Below, in pieces: positions 1 to 5,481 of a stretch of DNA of 5,481 nt. The translations under genes were made by a program, and so were the position numbers. Source of the stretch: Pseudomonadota bacterium. Lineage in GTDB: Bacteria; Pseudomonadota; Gammaproteobacteria; Xanthomonadales; Xanthomonadaceae. The notes below the pieces were generated by a model. It was not told the DNA's origin. It saw only the letters and a program-made list of their open reading frames with translations, and did no database searches. Position 1 is the first letter of the stretch, and each line of letters starts with the position of its first letter. Location of the stretch: assembly GCA_023438325.1 (NCBI GenBank), contig JAEXRB010000255.1, forward strand, positions 1 through 5,481. The letters run 5' to 3'.

Positions 1-53
1 TGGTAGCGTTTCCCGGCTGCGGCGCCGCCCCGCTTTTGAACCTGTCCTGCCCG

Positions 54-1721
54 ATGCTGGTTTCCCTGTACGTCAAGGACTTCGCGATCGTTCGCGAAGT
101 GGAAATTGCGCCTAGCGCCGGCCTGACCGTGGTGTCGGGCGAAACCGGCGCAGGCAAATCGCTGCTGGTCGACGCACTGATGCTGCTCACCGGCGCACGT
201 GCCGATGCCGGCGTGGTGCGCCACGGCGCTGATCGGGCCGAACTCATTGCACGTTTCTCGCCACCCGAGCGCGCTGCCGACTGGCTGCGCGAAGCGGCGC
301 TGGACGAGGACGGCGAATGCCAGCTTCGCCGCGTGATTCGCGCCGATGGCGGTTCGCGCGCGTGGATCAATGGCCGCCCTGCCACACTCGCGCAGCTTTC
401 CGAACTGGGCGCTTTGCTGGTGGAAATCCACGGCCAGCATGAACATCAGGCCCTGCTCGAGCGGCGCCATCAGCTCGCGCTGCTGGATGCTTTCGCGCAG
501 CACGAAAACGATCTCGCACAACTGCGCGACAGCGCTCGCGACTGGCAGCGCGCCAAGCAGGCCATCGCGGCGATCGAACAACGCGGCGATACGCATGAAC
601 GACGCAAGTATCTTGCCCATCAACTCGATGAATTGGCCGCGGAAAATATCGCCCCGGAAGCCATCGAGGCGCTTGTCGCCGAACATCGCCGCCAGAGTCA
701 CGCCACCGCGCTGACCGAAGGCTGCACCCGCGTGGCCATTGCATTGGAAGGCGACGATGCGGCCAGCCTGCCTGGCCTGTTGCGCCGCCTGCGACATGAG
801 CTGGCACGCTTGTCCGAACACGAGCCTCGCCTTTCCGAAGTCGATGTGCTGCTGGACAGTGCGCAAATCCAAATCGACGAAGCCGCCGTGGCGCTGGAGC
901 GCCACCGTGACAACCTGGAGTTTGATCCCGAACGCCTGGCCGAACTGGAAGGCCGCCTCGCCCGCCTGCATGATCTTGCCCGCAAGCATCGCGTCCCCGT
1001 GGACGAGTTGCGCCAATGTCGCGATGCCTTGCAGCAGGAAATGGAAGAACTTGGCGACAGCGATGCACGCCTGCTCGAACTGCGACGCGAGTGCGATGCC
1101 GCCGCCGTGCGCTGGAAGACCGCCAGCACCCGTGTCAGCGCCACGCGTGCGGATACCGCCACACAACTGTCCGGAGCTGTCAGCGTGCTGATGGACGAAC
1201 TGGGCATGGCAGGCGGGCGCTTCCTGGTTTCACTGGAGCCGCTGGATAGCGATGCTCCGCATCCCGATGGCGCCGAGCGCGTCGAGTTTCTCGTTGCAGC
1301 CAACGCCGGCCAGCCTCCGCGCGCCTTGCGCAAAGTTGCTTCCGGCGGCGAGCTTTCACGCATCAGCCTTGCCATTGAGGTGGCGGCGCTCGGGCTGGAT
1401 GGTGTGGCGACGATGGTGTTCGACGAAGTGGATACCGGCATCGGCGGCGCCGTGGCCGAAGTCGTCGGCCAGAAATTGCGTGCGCTCGGAAAGGAGCGTC
1501 AGGTGTTGTGCGTCACCCACCTGCCCCAAGTGGCCGCACAAGGCCATCACCACGTGCGCGTGAGCAAGAGCAACGAGGGTGATGGCACCCGCAGCCACAT
1601 CGAAATGCTGGACACCACGGCCCGCATCGACGAGCTGGCGCGCATGCTAGGTGGTGTGGAAATCACCAAGGCAACCCTTGCCCACGCCCGCCAGATGCTC
1701 GATCACGCTCAACGCGATTGA
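54..1721 (+). CDS. recN: DNA repair protein RecN (SMC-like ATPase)
   Basis: RecN is a cytoplasmic SMC-like ATPase that is recruited to DNA double-strand breaks and helps RecA-dependent recombinational repair. The 555-residue product is close to the E. coli length (about 553). The N-terminal head has the typical start LYVKDFAIVREVEI and Walker A GETGAGKS (residues 29-36). A long charged helical middle (about 150-400) fits the coiled-coil arm. The C-terminal head carries the ABC signature SGGELS (430-435), Walker B MVFDEVDTG (454-462) and a switch histidine in VTHLPQ (H489). All ATPase motifs are intact. I chose ATG 54 because family members begin only a few residues before the LxVxDFAIV strand; an in-frame TTG at 36 would add six atypical residues. 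No clear Shine-Dalgarno sequence precedes the start. Only 53 upstream bases are visible and they show no LexA-type box, so SOS control cannot be judged. The downstream genes are convergent. Confidence 0.98.
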   Translation: MLVSLYVKDFAIVREVEIAPSAGLTVVSGETGAGKSLLVDALMLLTGARADAGVVRHGADRAELIARFSPPERAADWLREAALDEDGECQLRRVIRADGGSRAWINGRPATLAQLSELGALLVEIHGQHEHQALLERRHQLALLDAFAQHENDLAQLRDSARDWQRAKQAIAAIEQRGDTHERRKYLAHQLDELAAENIAPEAIEALVAEHRRQSHATALTEGCTRVAIALEGDDAASLPGLLRRLRHELARLSEHEPRLSEVDVLLDSAQIQIDEAAVALERHRDNLEFDPERLAELEGRLARLHDLARKHRVPVDELRQCRDALQQEMEELGDSDARLLELRRECDAAAVRWKTASTRVSATRADTATQLSGAVSVLMDELGMAGGRFLVSLEPLDSDAPHPDGAERVEFLVAANAGQPPRALRKVASGGELSRISLAIEVAALGLDGVATMVFDEVDTGIGGAVAEVVGQKLRALGKERQVLCVTHLPQVAAQGHHHVRVSKSNEGDGTRSHIEMLDTTARIDELARMLGGVEITKATLAHARQMLDHAQRD

Positions 1722-1723
1722 GC

Positions 1724-1756
1724 AAAAAAAAGCCACCCCATGATTAATGGAGTGGC
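1724..1756 (-). terminator. Intrinsic terminator of the hydrolase-HIT operon
   Basis: Read on the minus strand, a 10-bp stem (1756-1747 pairing with 1741-1732) closes a five-base loop and is followed directly by eight T residues (1731-1724). This is a textbook rho-independent terminator. On the minus-strand RNA the single imperfect position is a tolerated G-U pair; on the plus-strand RNA the same position is a C-A mismatch and no T run follows. The site should therefore stop minus-strand transcription only. It lies about 80 nt past the HIT stop codon and starts two bases after the recN stop. Confidence 0.88.
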
Positions 1757-1835
1757 CGAAACATGGCTTGTTCAGCCCATGCTGGTTGGGGAGAGATGCA
1801 AAGCACCCGTGGACATATTGTTGCACCGCCGCATG
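1757..1835. other. Intergenic spacer between convergent recN and HIT genes
   Basis: No gene is visible here. The spacer holds an imperfect hairpin at 1762-1781 (CATGGCT against AGCCCATG with one bulged C and a five-base loop). It lacks a following T run on the plus strand and has only three T residues on the minus strand, so it is not a convincing terminator. It might protect a 3' end, but this is a guess. Confidence 0.4.
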
Positions 1836-1849
1836 TCACTCTTGTGACA
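1834..1849. repeat. Perfect inverted repeat over the HIT stop codon
   Basis: TGTCAC (1834-1839) and GTGACA (1844-1849) form a perfect 6-bp stem with the four-base loop TCTT. The HIT stop codon (minus strand, 1838-1836) lies inside it. There is no adjacent T run. It may be an mRNA 3' hairpin or a chance palindrome; its half-sites resemble TGTGA/TCACA-like regulator sites, but the spacing and orientation are not those of a CRP site. Confidence 0.4.
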
Positions 1850-2264
1850 GCCGGATGAACGCCCCGCGCAGCTCCTCCAGCCGTGCCTCGCGCTGCTCGG
1901 GCGCATAAGCCACTGGCGCTTGTCGCCCCCAGACCGGCGCAGGCCAGGCAGGATCGCCGATGTGGCGCGCGATCACGTGCACGTGCAGCTGCTCCACCAC
2001 ATTGCCCAGCGCGGCCACATTGAGTTTGTCGGGCCGATAGAGCATCAGCAGCGCTCGGGAAGCCAGCGCGATTTCATCGTCGAGCCGATGCCGCTCGCCG
2101 CGTGGCAGGTCGATCAGTTCGCGCAAACCTGCGCGGCGCGGCACGAGGATCAACCAGGGCCAGGTGGTTTCGTCCATCAGCAGCACGCGGGAAAGATCGA
2201 GGTCACATACCGGCGCGGTGTCTGCCATCAAGCGCGGATGCAGGGTGAAGTCGGGCTCGCTCAT
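1836..2264 (-). CDS. HIT (histidine triad) domain protein
   Basis: This 142-residue protein belongs to the HIT superfamily of small cytoplasmic nucleotide hydrolases and transferases, which act on nucleotide-phosphate or phosphoramidate substrates. The core shows LSRVLLMDETTWPWLILVPRR (about 24-44), then KLNVAALGNVV (80-90), then the catalytic stretch QLHVHVIAR (92-100). By alignment with HxHxH enzymes, H94 would be the nucleophilic middle histidine and H96 the third; the first histidine is replaced by Q92. I recall Q at this place in a group of uncharacterised proteobacterial HIT proteins, so it need not mean loss of activity. The C-terminal PVWGRQAPVAY also fits that group. The start at 2264 was chosen because MSEPDFTLHPRL matches the family N-terminus and its ATG overlaps the upstream hydrolase stop as ATGA, implying translational coupling. 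An upstream in-frame extension to 2351 lies inside the hydrolase gene and is unlikely. The true substrate is unknown. Confidence 0.93.
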   Translation of the reverse strand: MSEPDFTLHPRLMADTAPVCDLDLSRVLLMDETTWPWLILVPRRAGLRELIDLPRGERHRLDDEIALASRALLMLYRPDKLNVAALGNVVEQLHVHVIARHIGDPAWPAPVWGRQAPVAYAPEQREARLEELRGAFIRLSQE

Positions 2265-2923
2265 GGGTGCAAGGTTTTCTCGAAAAAACGCAGGGTACGC
2301 TGCAACGCGGCCTGCGAGGCGCTTTCGTTGTAATCGGCGCGCGCATCGCAATTGAAGCCGTGGCCGGCGTCATAGACGTGGATGATGGCGCCGGCCAGCG
2401 CTTGACGATGTGCTTCCACATGCTCGGGCGGGATCAGCGGATCGTGTTCGCCGAAATGCAACATGAGCGGCGCCTGTGACCGCTCGTGCAGGAAGGGCAC
2501 GGTTCGCCCGCCGTAATAGCTCACCGCAGGCAGGCCAAGCCGCGCATTGGCGAGGAAGGCCACCGTGCCACCCCAGCAATAACCGACCACGCCGACTTTC
2601 TCCACGCTGTCCAGCAGTGATTTGGCCGCCGCTTCCACATCCTGCACGGCACGATCGAAACCCACTCCGGCCACCAGCTCGCGACCGCGTGCGATGCCGG
2701 CTTCGTTGTAATCCAGCGCGATGTCCGGTGCGATGTGATCGAACAGGCACGGCGCGATGGCGACGAAACCATGCGCGGCGAAACGCTCCAGCACGCTACG
2801 GATGTGGCGATTCACACCGAAGATTTCCTGCACCACGACGATGCCACCGCGTGGGATGTCGTGCGGATCGGCACGCCGCGCGCCGATGAGACCGGTGGGC
2901 GTATCGAGCTTGACCGGATGCAT
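2261..2923 (-). CDS. Dienelactone hydrolase family protein
   Basis: This is a 220-residue soluble alpha/beta hydrolase of the dienelactone hydrolase family; the named enzyme opens the lactone ring of dienelactones in chlorocatechol breakdown, but most homologues have unknown substrates. The Cys-Asp-His triad is complete: C116 in the elbow GYCWGG (114-119), D161 in GEHDPLIPP and H188 in AGHGFNCD. E33 in VVQEIFGVN matches the glutamate that activates the cysteine in the family. Length fits the usual 220-240 residues, and there is no signal peptide. I chose ATG 2923 because MHPVKLDTPTG fits the family start and GGAG (complement of 2930-2933) lies six bases upstream; a longer ORF to 3037 adds an Arg/Pro-rich non-family stretch. 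It is the first gene of a two-gene operon, sharing four bases with the HIT gene. No other catechol-pathway gene is nearby, so a role in aromatic degradation is not supported. Confidence 0.94.
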   Translation of the reverse strand: MHPVKLDTPTGLIGARRADPHDIPRGGIVVVQEIFGVNRHIRSVLERFAAHGFVAIAPCLFDHIAPDIALDYNEAGIARGRELVAGVGFDRAVQDVEAAAKSLLDSVEKVGVVGYCWGGTVAFLANARLGLPAVSYYGGRTVPFLHERSQAPLMLHFGEHDPLIPPEHVEAHRQALAGAIIHVYDAGHGFNCDARADYNESASQAALQRTLRFFEKTLHP

Positions 2924-2929
2924 GACTGT

Positions 2930-2933
2930 CTCC
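2930..2933 (-). promoter_or_regulatory. Ribosome binding site of the hydrolase gene
   Basis: On the minus strand GGAG stands six bases before the ATG at 2923. It supports this start over the upstream in-frame start at 3037, and it is the best-placed Shine-Dalgarno sequence in the window. Confidence 0.7.
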
Positions 2934-3101
2934 GTGGAAGAAGGGAAATGTCTGCGCAACGTGATATTGCCGCTGCGCGATGCCGGCACGCAAACCGGAA
3001 CAAATACCCGAAGCGGCGGCCAGCGCGGCGAGGTCATCGATGGCCGGATCGCGCACTAGGGAAAACGAACCCCACAACCCCGCAACGGAGAAGCTTCCAT
3101 C
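2934..3101. other. Divergent intergenic region, hydrolase operon / cytochrome remnant
   Basis: This spacer should hold the promoter of the minus-strand hydrolase operon and the former promoter of the plus-strand cytochrome gene. I see no convincing -35/-10 pair on either strand. The best minus-strand candidate is a weak TTGCGT with AATATC about 19 bases further on. GGAG at 3087-3090, eleven bases before ATG 3102, is a plausible ribosome binding site for the remnant. ORFs crossing this region in other frames are rich in Arg, Ser and Pro and look like chance high-GC frames. Confidence 0.45.
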
Positions 3102-3594
3102 ATGCAACGCCGCCTCACCCTCCTGCTGCTTGCCGCTGCCTGCATCGCGCAGGGACAGGCATGATCGAATCCTTCCGATGGTATGGATCCGCGTATCGCG
3201 CGCGGCCGTTACATCGCGATGATCGGTGGCTGCAACGATGGCCACACCGCTCGTTTTGCCGAATCCGGCGGCAACGTGTCGGAGTCAGATTGGTTCACCG
3301 GCAGCGCTCGGCTACTCCGGCCCATGGGGTACCACCTTCGCCAGCAACCTGCGTATCGCGATCGGCAGCATGACGCTGGAAAACTGGAGGAGCTACGCGC
3401 GGCAGGCGAAGCTGCGGCCGCCGATGCCGTTCTGGACGCTGAACCAGATGACGCAGGACGATCTGGCCGCGCTCTGGCTTTTCACCCGCAGCCTCGGAAA
3501 ACCCGGTGAGCCGGCACCGATGGCGCTGCCACCTGGTGTGGAACCACCGCTGCCATCATTTCGGTTGATGTTGCCGACGGCTCCGCAAGAATGA
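3102..3594 (+). pseudogene. Decayed small periplasmic c-type cytochrome gene
   Basis: The pieces match a small exported monohaem cytochrome c-type protein, probably an electron carrier or subunit. The ATG at 3102 opens a signal peptide (RRLTLLLLAAACIAQGQA), then TGA stops it at 3162-3164. The same frame continues with SNPSDGMDPRIARGRYIAMIGGCNDGHTARFAESGG to about 3306. There the frame must change to resume at LGYSGPWGTTFASNL, then RPPMPFWTLNQMTQDDLAALWLFTRSLG, PPGVEPP and TGA at 3592-3594. The haem motif CxxCH reads CNDGH: GGC at 3240-3242 replaces the expected Cys codon. The frame change equals loss of two bases, for example contraction of GCGCGC to GCGC near 3303-3308, or gain of one. With nonsense, frameshift and haem-site lesions together, no functional cytochrome can be made. 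The rest is well preserved, which suggests recent decay. Family assignment is by recall of motifs. A cluster of sequencing errors is the alternative, less likely because three different kinds of change are present. Confidence 0.85.
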
Positions 3595-3626
3595 ACGGGA
3601 AATCCAGCCCGTGACGGCAGGACACG

Positions 3627-3632
3627 TATAAT
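3627..3632 (+). promoter_or_regulatory. Probable -10 box of the rimO promoter
   Basis: A perfect TATAAT lies 31 bases before the rimO ATG, which would give a 5' leader of roughly 20-25 nt. No good -35 hexamer is seen 16-18 bases upstream (the region reads near CCAGCC), and there is no TG extension. The call rests on the perfect hexamer and its position in the short gap between the pseudogene and rimO. Confidence 0.6.
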
Positions 3633-3663
3633 CCGCGCCCCTTCCGTTTCACCCGGCCCACCC

Positions 3664-5028
3664 ATGTCCGCCAGCCAGCCCAAAGTCGGCTTCGTCTCCC
3701 TTGGTTGCCCCAAGGCCCTCGTCGATTCCGAACGCATCCTCACCCAGCTTCGTGTCGAAGGCTACGACGTGGTGAACCGCTACGACGCGGCCGACGTGGT
3801 GGTGGTCAACACCTGTGGCTTCATTGATTCGGCGGTGGAGGAGTCGCTCGATGCCATCGGCGAGGCGATGGCCGAAAACGGCAAGGTCATTGTCACCGGC
3901 TGCCTTGGCAAGCGCCCGGAACGCATCCTGCAAACCCATCCGGACGTGCTCTCGATCAGTGGCCCGCAGGACTACGCCAGCGTGATGGGAGCGGTGCATG
4001 CCGCGCTGCCACCACGTCACGACCCATTCATCGATCTGCTGCCCGACTATGGCGTCAAGCTGACACCCAGGCACTACGCCTACCTGAAGATTTCCGAAGG
4101 CTGCAATCATCGTTGCAGCTTTTGCATCATCCCCTCGATGCGTGGCGATCTGGTATCGCGCCCGGTGGACGAGGTCCTGCGCGAAGCCGAAAAACTGGCG
4201 CGTGGCGGCGTGCGCGAGTTGCTCGTCGTATCCCAGGACACCAGTGCCTACGGCGTGGATCTGCGCTATGCCGAACGCACCTGGCACGACAAGACCTACG
4301 CCACGCGAATGAAGTCGCTGTGCGAAGGATTGGCCGAGCTCGGTATCTGGACGCGCCTGCACTACGTGTATCCGTACCCGCACGTGGACGACGTGATCGA
4401 ACTGATGACGCGCCGCCATGCCGATGGCACGCCGTGGCTGCTGCCGTATCTGGACATCCCGTTCCAGCACGCCAGCCCGCGCATCCTGAAGCTGATGAAA
4501 CGCCCCGGAGCCGTCGACAAGACCCTCGAACGCATCCACCGCTGGCGCGATGCCTGTCCCGACATCACCTTGCGCAGCACCTTCATCGTCGGTTTTCCCG
4601 GTGAAACCGATGCCGAGTTCGAGGAATTGCTGGATTTCATCGAAGAAGCCCGATTGGATCGCGTCGGCGCGTTCGCCTATTCCCCGGTGGAGGGCGCCGC
4701 CGCCAATGCCCTGCCCGATCCGGTGCCCGAAGAGGTCAAGCAGGAGCGGCTGGCACGCTTCATGGCATTGCAGGCGGAAATCAGCGCGGAAAAGCTGGAA
4801 GAAAAGATCGGCACCGTGCAGACCGTGCTGGTGGATGCCATCGACGGCGATCTGGCCTACGCCCGCAGTTTCGCCGATGCCCCGCAAATCGACGGCTGCG
4901 TGCAGATTCAGGATGGTTACGAAGCCGGCCTTGCGCCCGGCCAGTTCGCGCAGGTGCATATTCTGGGCAGCGATGAGCACGATCTTTACGGCTGCGTGAA
5001 TCCACCGGACGATTTCGATCTGGACTGA
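3664..5028 (+). CDS. rimO: Ribosomal protein S12 methylthiotransferase RimO
   Basis: RimO is a cytoplasmic radical-SAM enzyme with two [4Fe-4S] clusters that adds a methylthio group to an aspartate of ribosomal protein S12 (Asp88 of mature S12 in E. coli). The 454-residue product has the full domain order. The N-terminal MTTase domain carries cluster cysteines C15 (SLGCPKALVDSE), C51 (NTCGFID) and C80 (VTGCLGKRP). The radical-SAM core has CNHRCSFC (C147, C151, C154), followed by IIPSMRG. The Rossmann-like barrel includes LRSTFIVGFPGET (303-315), and a C-terminal TRAM domain spans about 379-444. The stretch YAERTWHDKTYATRM (202-216) and GCPKxLVDSE separate RimO from the tRNA enzyme MiaB. Length is slightly above E. 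coli RimO (441). ATG 3664 matches the family start; no Shine-Dalgarno sequence is evident before it. A TATAAT box lies upstream and a DUF3025 gene follows after one base. Confidence 0.98.
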   Translation: MSASQPKVGFVSLGCPKALVDSERILTQLRVEGYDVVNRYDAADVVVVNTCGFIDSAVEESLDAIGEAMAENGKVIVTGCLGKRPERILQTHPDVLSISGPQDYASVMGAVHAALPPRHDPFIDLLPDYGVKLTPRHYAYLKISEGCNHRCSFCIIPSMRGDLVSRPVDEVLREAEKLARGGVRELLVVSQDTSAYGVDLRYAERTWHDKTYATRMKSLCEGLAELGIWTRLHYVYPYPHVDDVIELMTRRHADGTPWLLPYLDIPFQHASPRILKLMKRPGAVDKTLERIHRWRDACPDITLRSTFIVGFPGETDAEFEELLDFIEEARLDRVGAFAYSPVEGAAANALPDPVPEEVKQERLARFMALQAEISAEKLEEKIGTVQTVLVDAIDGDLAYARSFADAPQIDGCVQIQDGYEAGLAPGQFAQVHILGSDEHDLYGCVNPPDDFDLD

Positions 5029-5029
5029 A

Positions 5030-5481
5030 GTGAAACGCACCCGCTTCGTCGCGCCGGCACGTGAAGCACTCGCTGCCGGCGTGTTCGATCATCCGATCTT
5101 TGCTGCCGTCGCACGCCATCGCGACCTGCTCGACGCCGCGCACTGGCCCGCGCTGGAAGCATTGAACAAGCGCCTGATCGAACCCGGGCTGCGCTTTGTG
5201 GCACAAGACGAAGGCCTGTTGCGTGACGGCCTGCATTATGAAACCCGCATCCACGATCACGGTTGCATCGCCACGCGCGAGCGCAACTGGCACGACTTGT
5301 TCAATGCCTTGATCTGGATCCAGCACGCAGCGCTCAAGCGCGCACTGAACCTGCGGCAGGTGGCCGACATCCTCCGATGCGGCCCGCAAGTGCGCAGTCG
5401 CGCGCAATGCGCGCTGACCCATTTCGACGAGGCCGGTGCCGTGGTCTGGCTCGATGACGCGGCCTTGCTTGAGGCCTGGGA
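5030..5481 (+). CDS. DUF3025 family protein, 3'-truncated by window edge
   Basis: An open frame starts at GTG 5030 and stays open for 150 codons to the window end; the rest of the gene lies outside. The visible part resembles the DUF3025 family: LRFVAQ (54-59), HYETRI (69-74), and the strongly characteristic TRERNWHDLFNALIWI (82-97), followed by ALKRALN and a later ALTHFDEAGAVVW (128-140). No signal peptide or membrane segment is seen, so it is probably cytoplasmic. Its function is unknown. The start was chosen because GTG follows the rimO TGA after a single base and codes straight into family-like sequence. No strong ribosome binding site precedes it, so translation may depend on re-initiation by ribosomes finishing rimO. 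The family name is from motif recall; the identity of the frame as a real gene is more certain than its label. Confidence 0.86.
   Translation, partial: MKRTRFVAPAREALAAGVFDHPIFAAVARHRDLLDAAHWPALEALNKRLIEPGLRFVAQDEGLLRDGLHYETRIHDHGCIATRERNWHDLFNALIWIQHAALKRALNLRQVADILRCGPQVRSRAQCALTHFDEAGAVVWLDDAALLEAW

Noticed and set aside
1..53. GC-rich palindrome GCGGCGCCGC followed by TTTT as a terminator of an upstream gene
   Set aside because: The palindrome leaves no usable loop and the T run is four bases and displaced by a C-rich stretch. Too little upstream sequence is visible to judge; no LexA-type box is seen either.
698..1441. A 247-codon minus-strand frame inside recN
   Set aside because: Very Ser/Arg/Ala-rich with no motifs, fully inside an intact recN; a shadow frame.
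2924..3037. N-terminal extension of the hydrolase to the start at 3037
   Set aside because: The extra 38 residues are Arg/Pro/Ser-rich and unlike the family, while ATG 2923 has GGAG at good spacing and a family-like N-terminus.
3162..3164. TGA as a selenocysteine codon or read-through site in the cytochrome
   Set aside because: The stop falls just after the signal peptide, not at a catalytic position, and the same gene has a frameshift and a lost haem cysteine. Decay explains all three.
3300..3312. Programmed ribosomal frameshifting in the cytochrome gene
   Set aside because: There is no slippery heptamer or clear stimulatory structure, and the other lesions make a functional product impossible.
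2735..3373. A 212-codon plus-strand frame across the hydrolase start and the cytochrome remnant
   Set aside because: Arg/His-rich with no recognisable domain; it crosses two better-supported loci in the wrong frame.
3595..3612. ACGGG/CCCGT inverted repeat as a terminator before rimO
   Set aside because: Only five base pairs with an eight-base loop and no T run.
3649..5040. A 463-codon open frame on the minus strand antisense to all of rimO
   Set aside because: Its composition (His, Gly, Asp and Val rich) mirrors the opposite strand, it has no domain I recognise, and rimO on the plus strand has every catalytic motif. It is a high-GC shadow frame.

Overview
The window is ordinary, high-GC, gene-dense bacterial chromosome. 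The protein sequences (RecN, a proteobacterial RimO, a DUF3025 protein, a QLHVH-type HIT protein and a small periplasmic cytochrome c remnant) suggest a gammaproteobacterium of the Xanthomonadales, perhaps Rhodanobacteraceae. That placement comes from remembered sequence style, not from a search. No mobile element, tRNA, rRNA or CRISPR array was found.

Layout. Bases 54-1721 (+) encode the DNA-repair SMC-like ATPase RecN. Convergent to it is a two-gene minus-strand operon: a dienelactone-hydrolase-family protein (2923 down to 2261), then a HIT-domain protein (2264 down to 1836). The two genes share an ATGA stop/start overlap. The operon ends in a clear intrinsic terminator at 1724-1756, which works only on the minus strand and begins 2 nt after the recN stop. 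From 3102 to 3594 (+) lies a decayed gene for a small exported c-type cytochrome. It carries a nonsense codon after the signal peptide, a destroyed CxxCH haem motif and a frameshift. Bases 3664-5028 (+) encode RimO, the ribosomal protein S12 methylthiotransferase, with a TATAAT box about 30 nt upstream. One base after the rimO stop, a GTG-started DUF3025 gene begins and runs off the window edge.

How the genes relate. recN and rimO are housekeeping genes for double-strand-break repair and ribosome modification. The hydrolase and HIT genes are clearly co-transcribed and probably translationally coupled, but no shared pathway can be deduced. The DUF3025 gene is probably co-transcribed with rimO. 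The most informative locus is the cytochrome pseudogene, which records the loss of a periplasmic haem protein. I found no convincing new biological system here.
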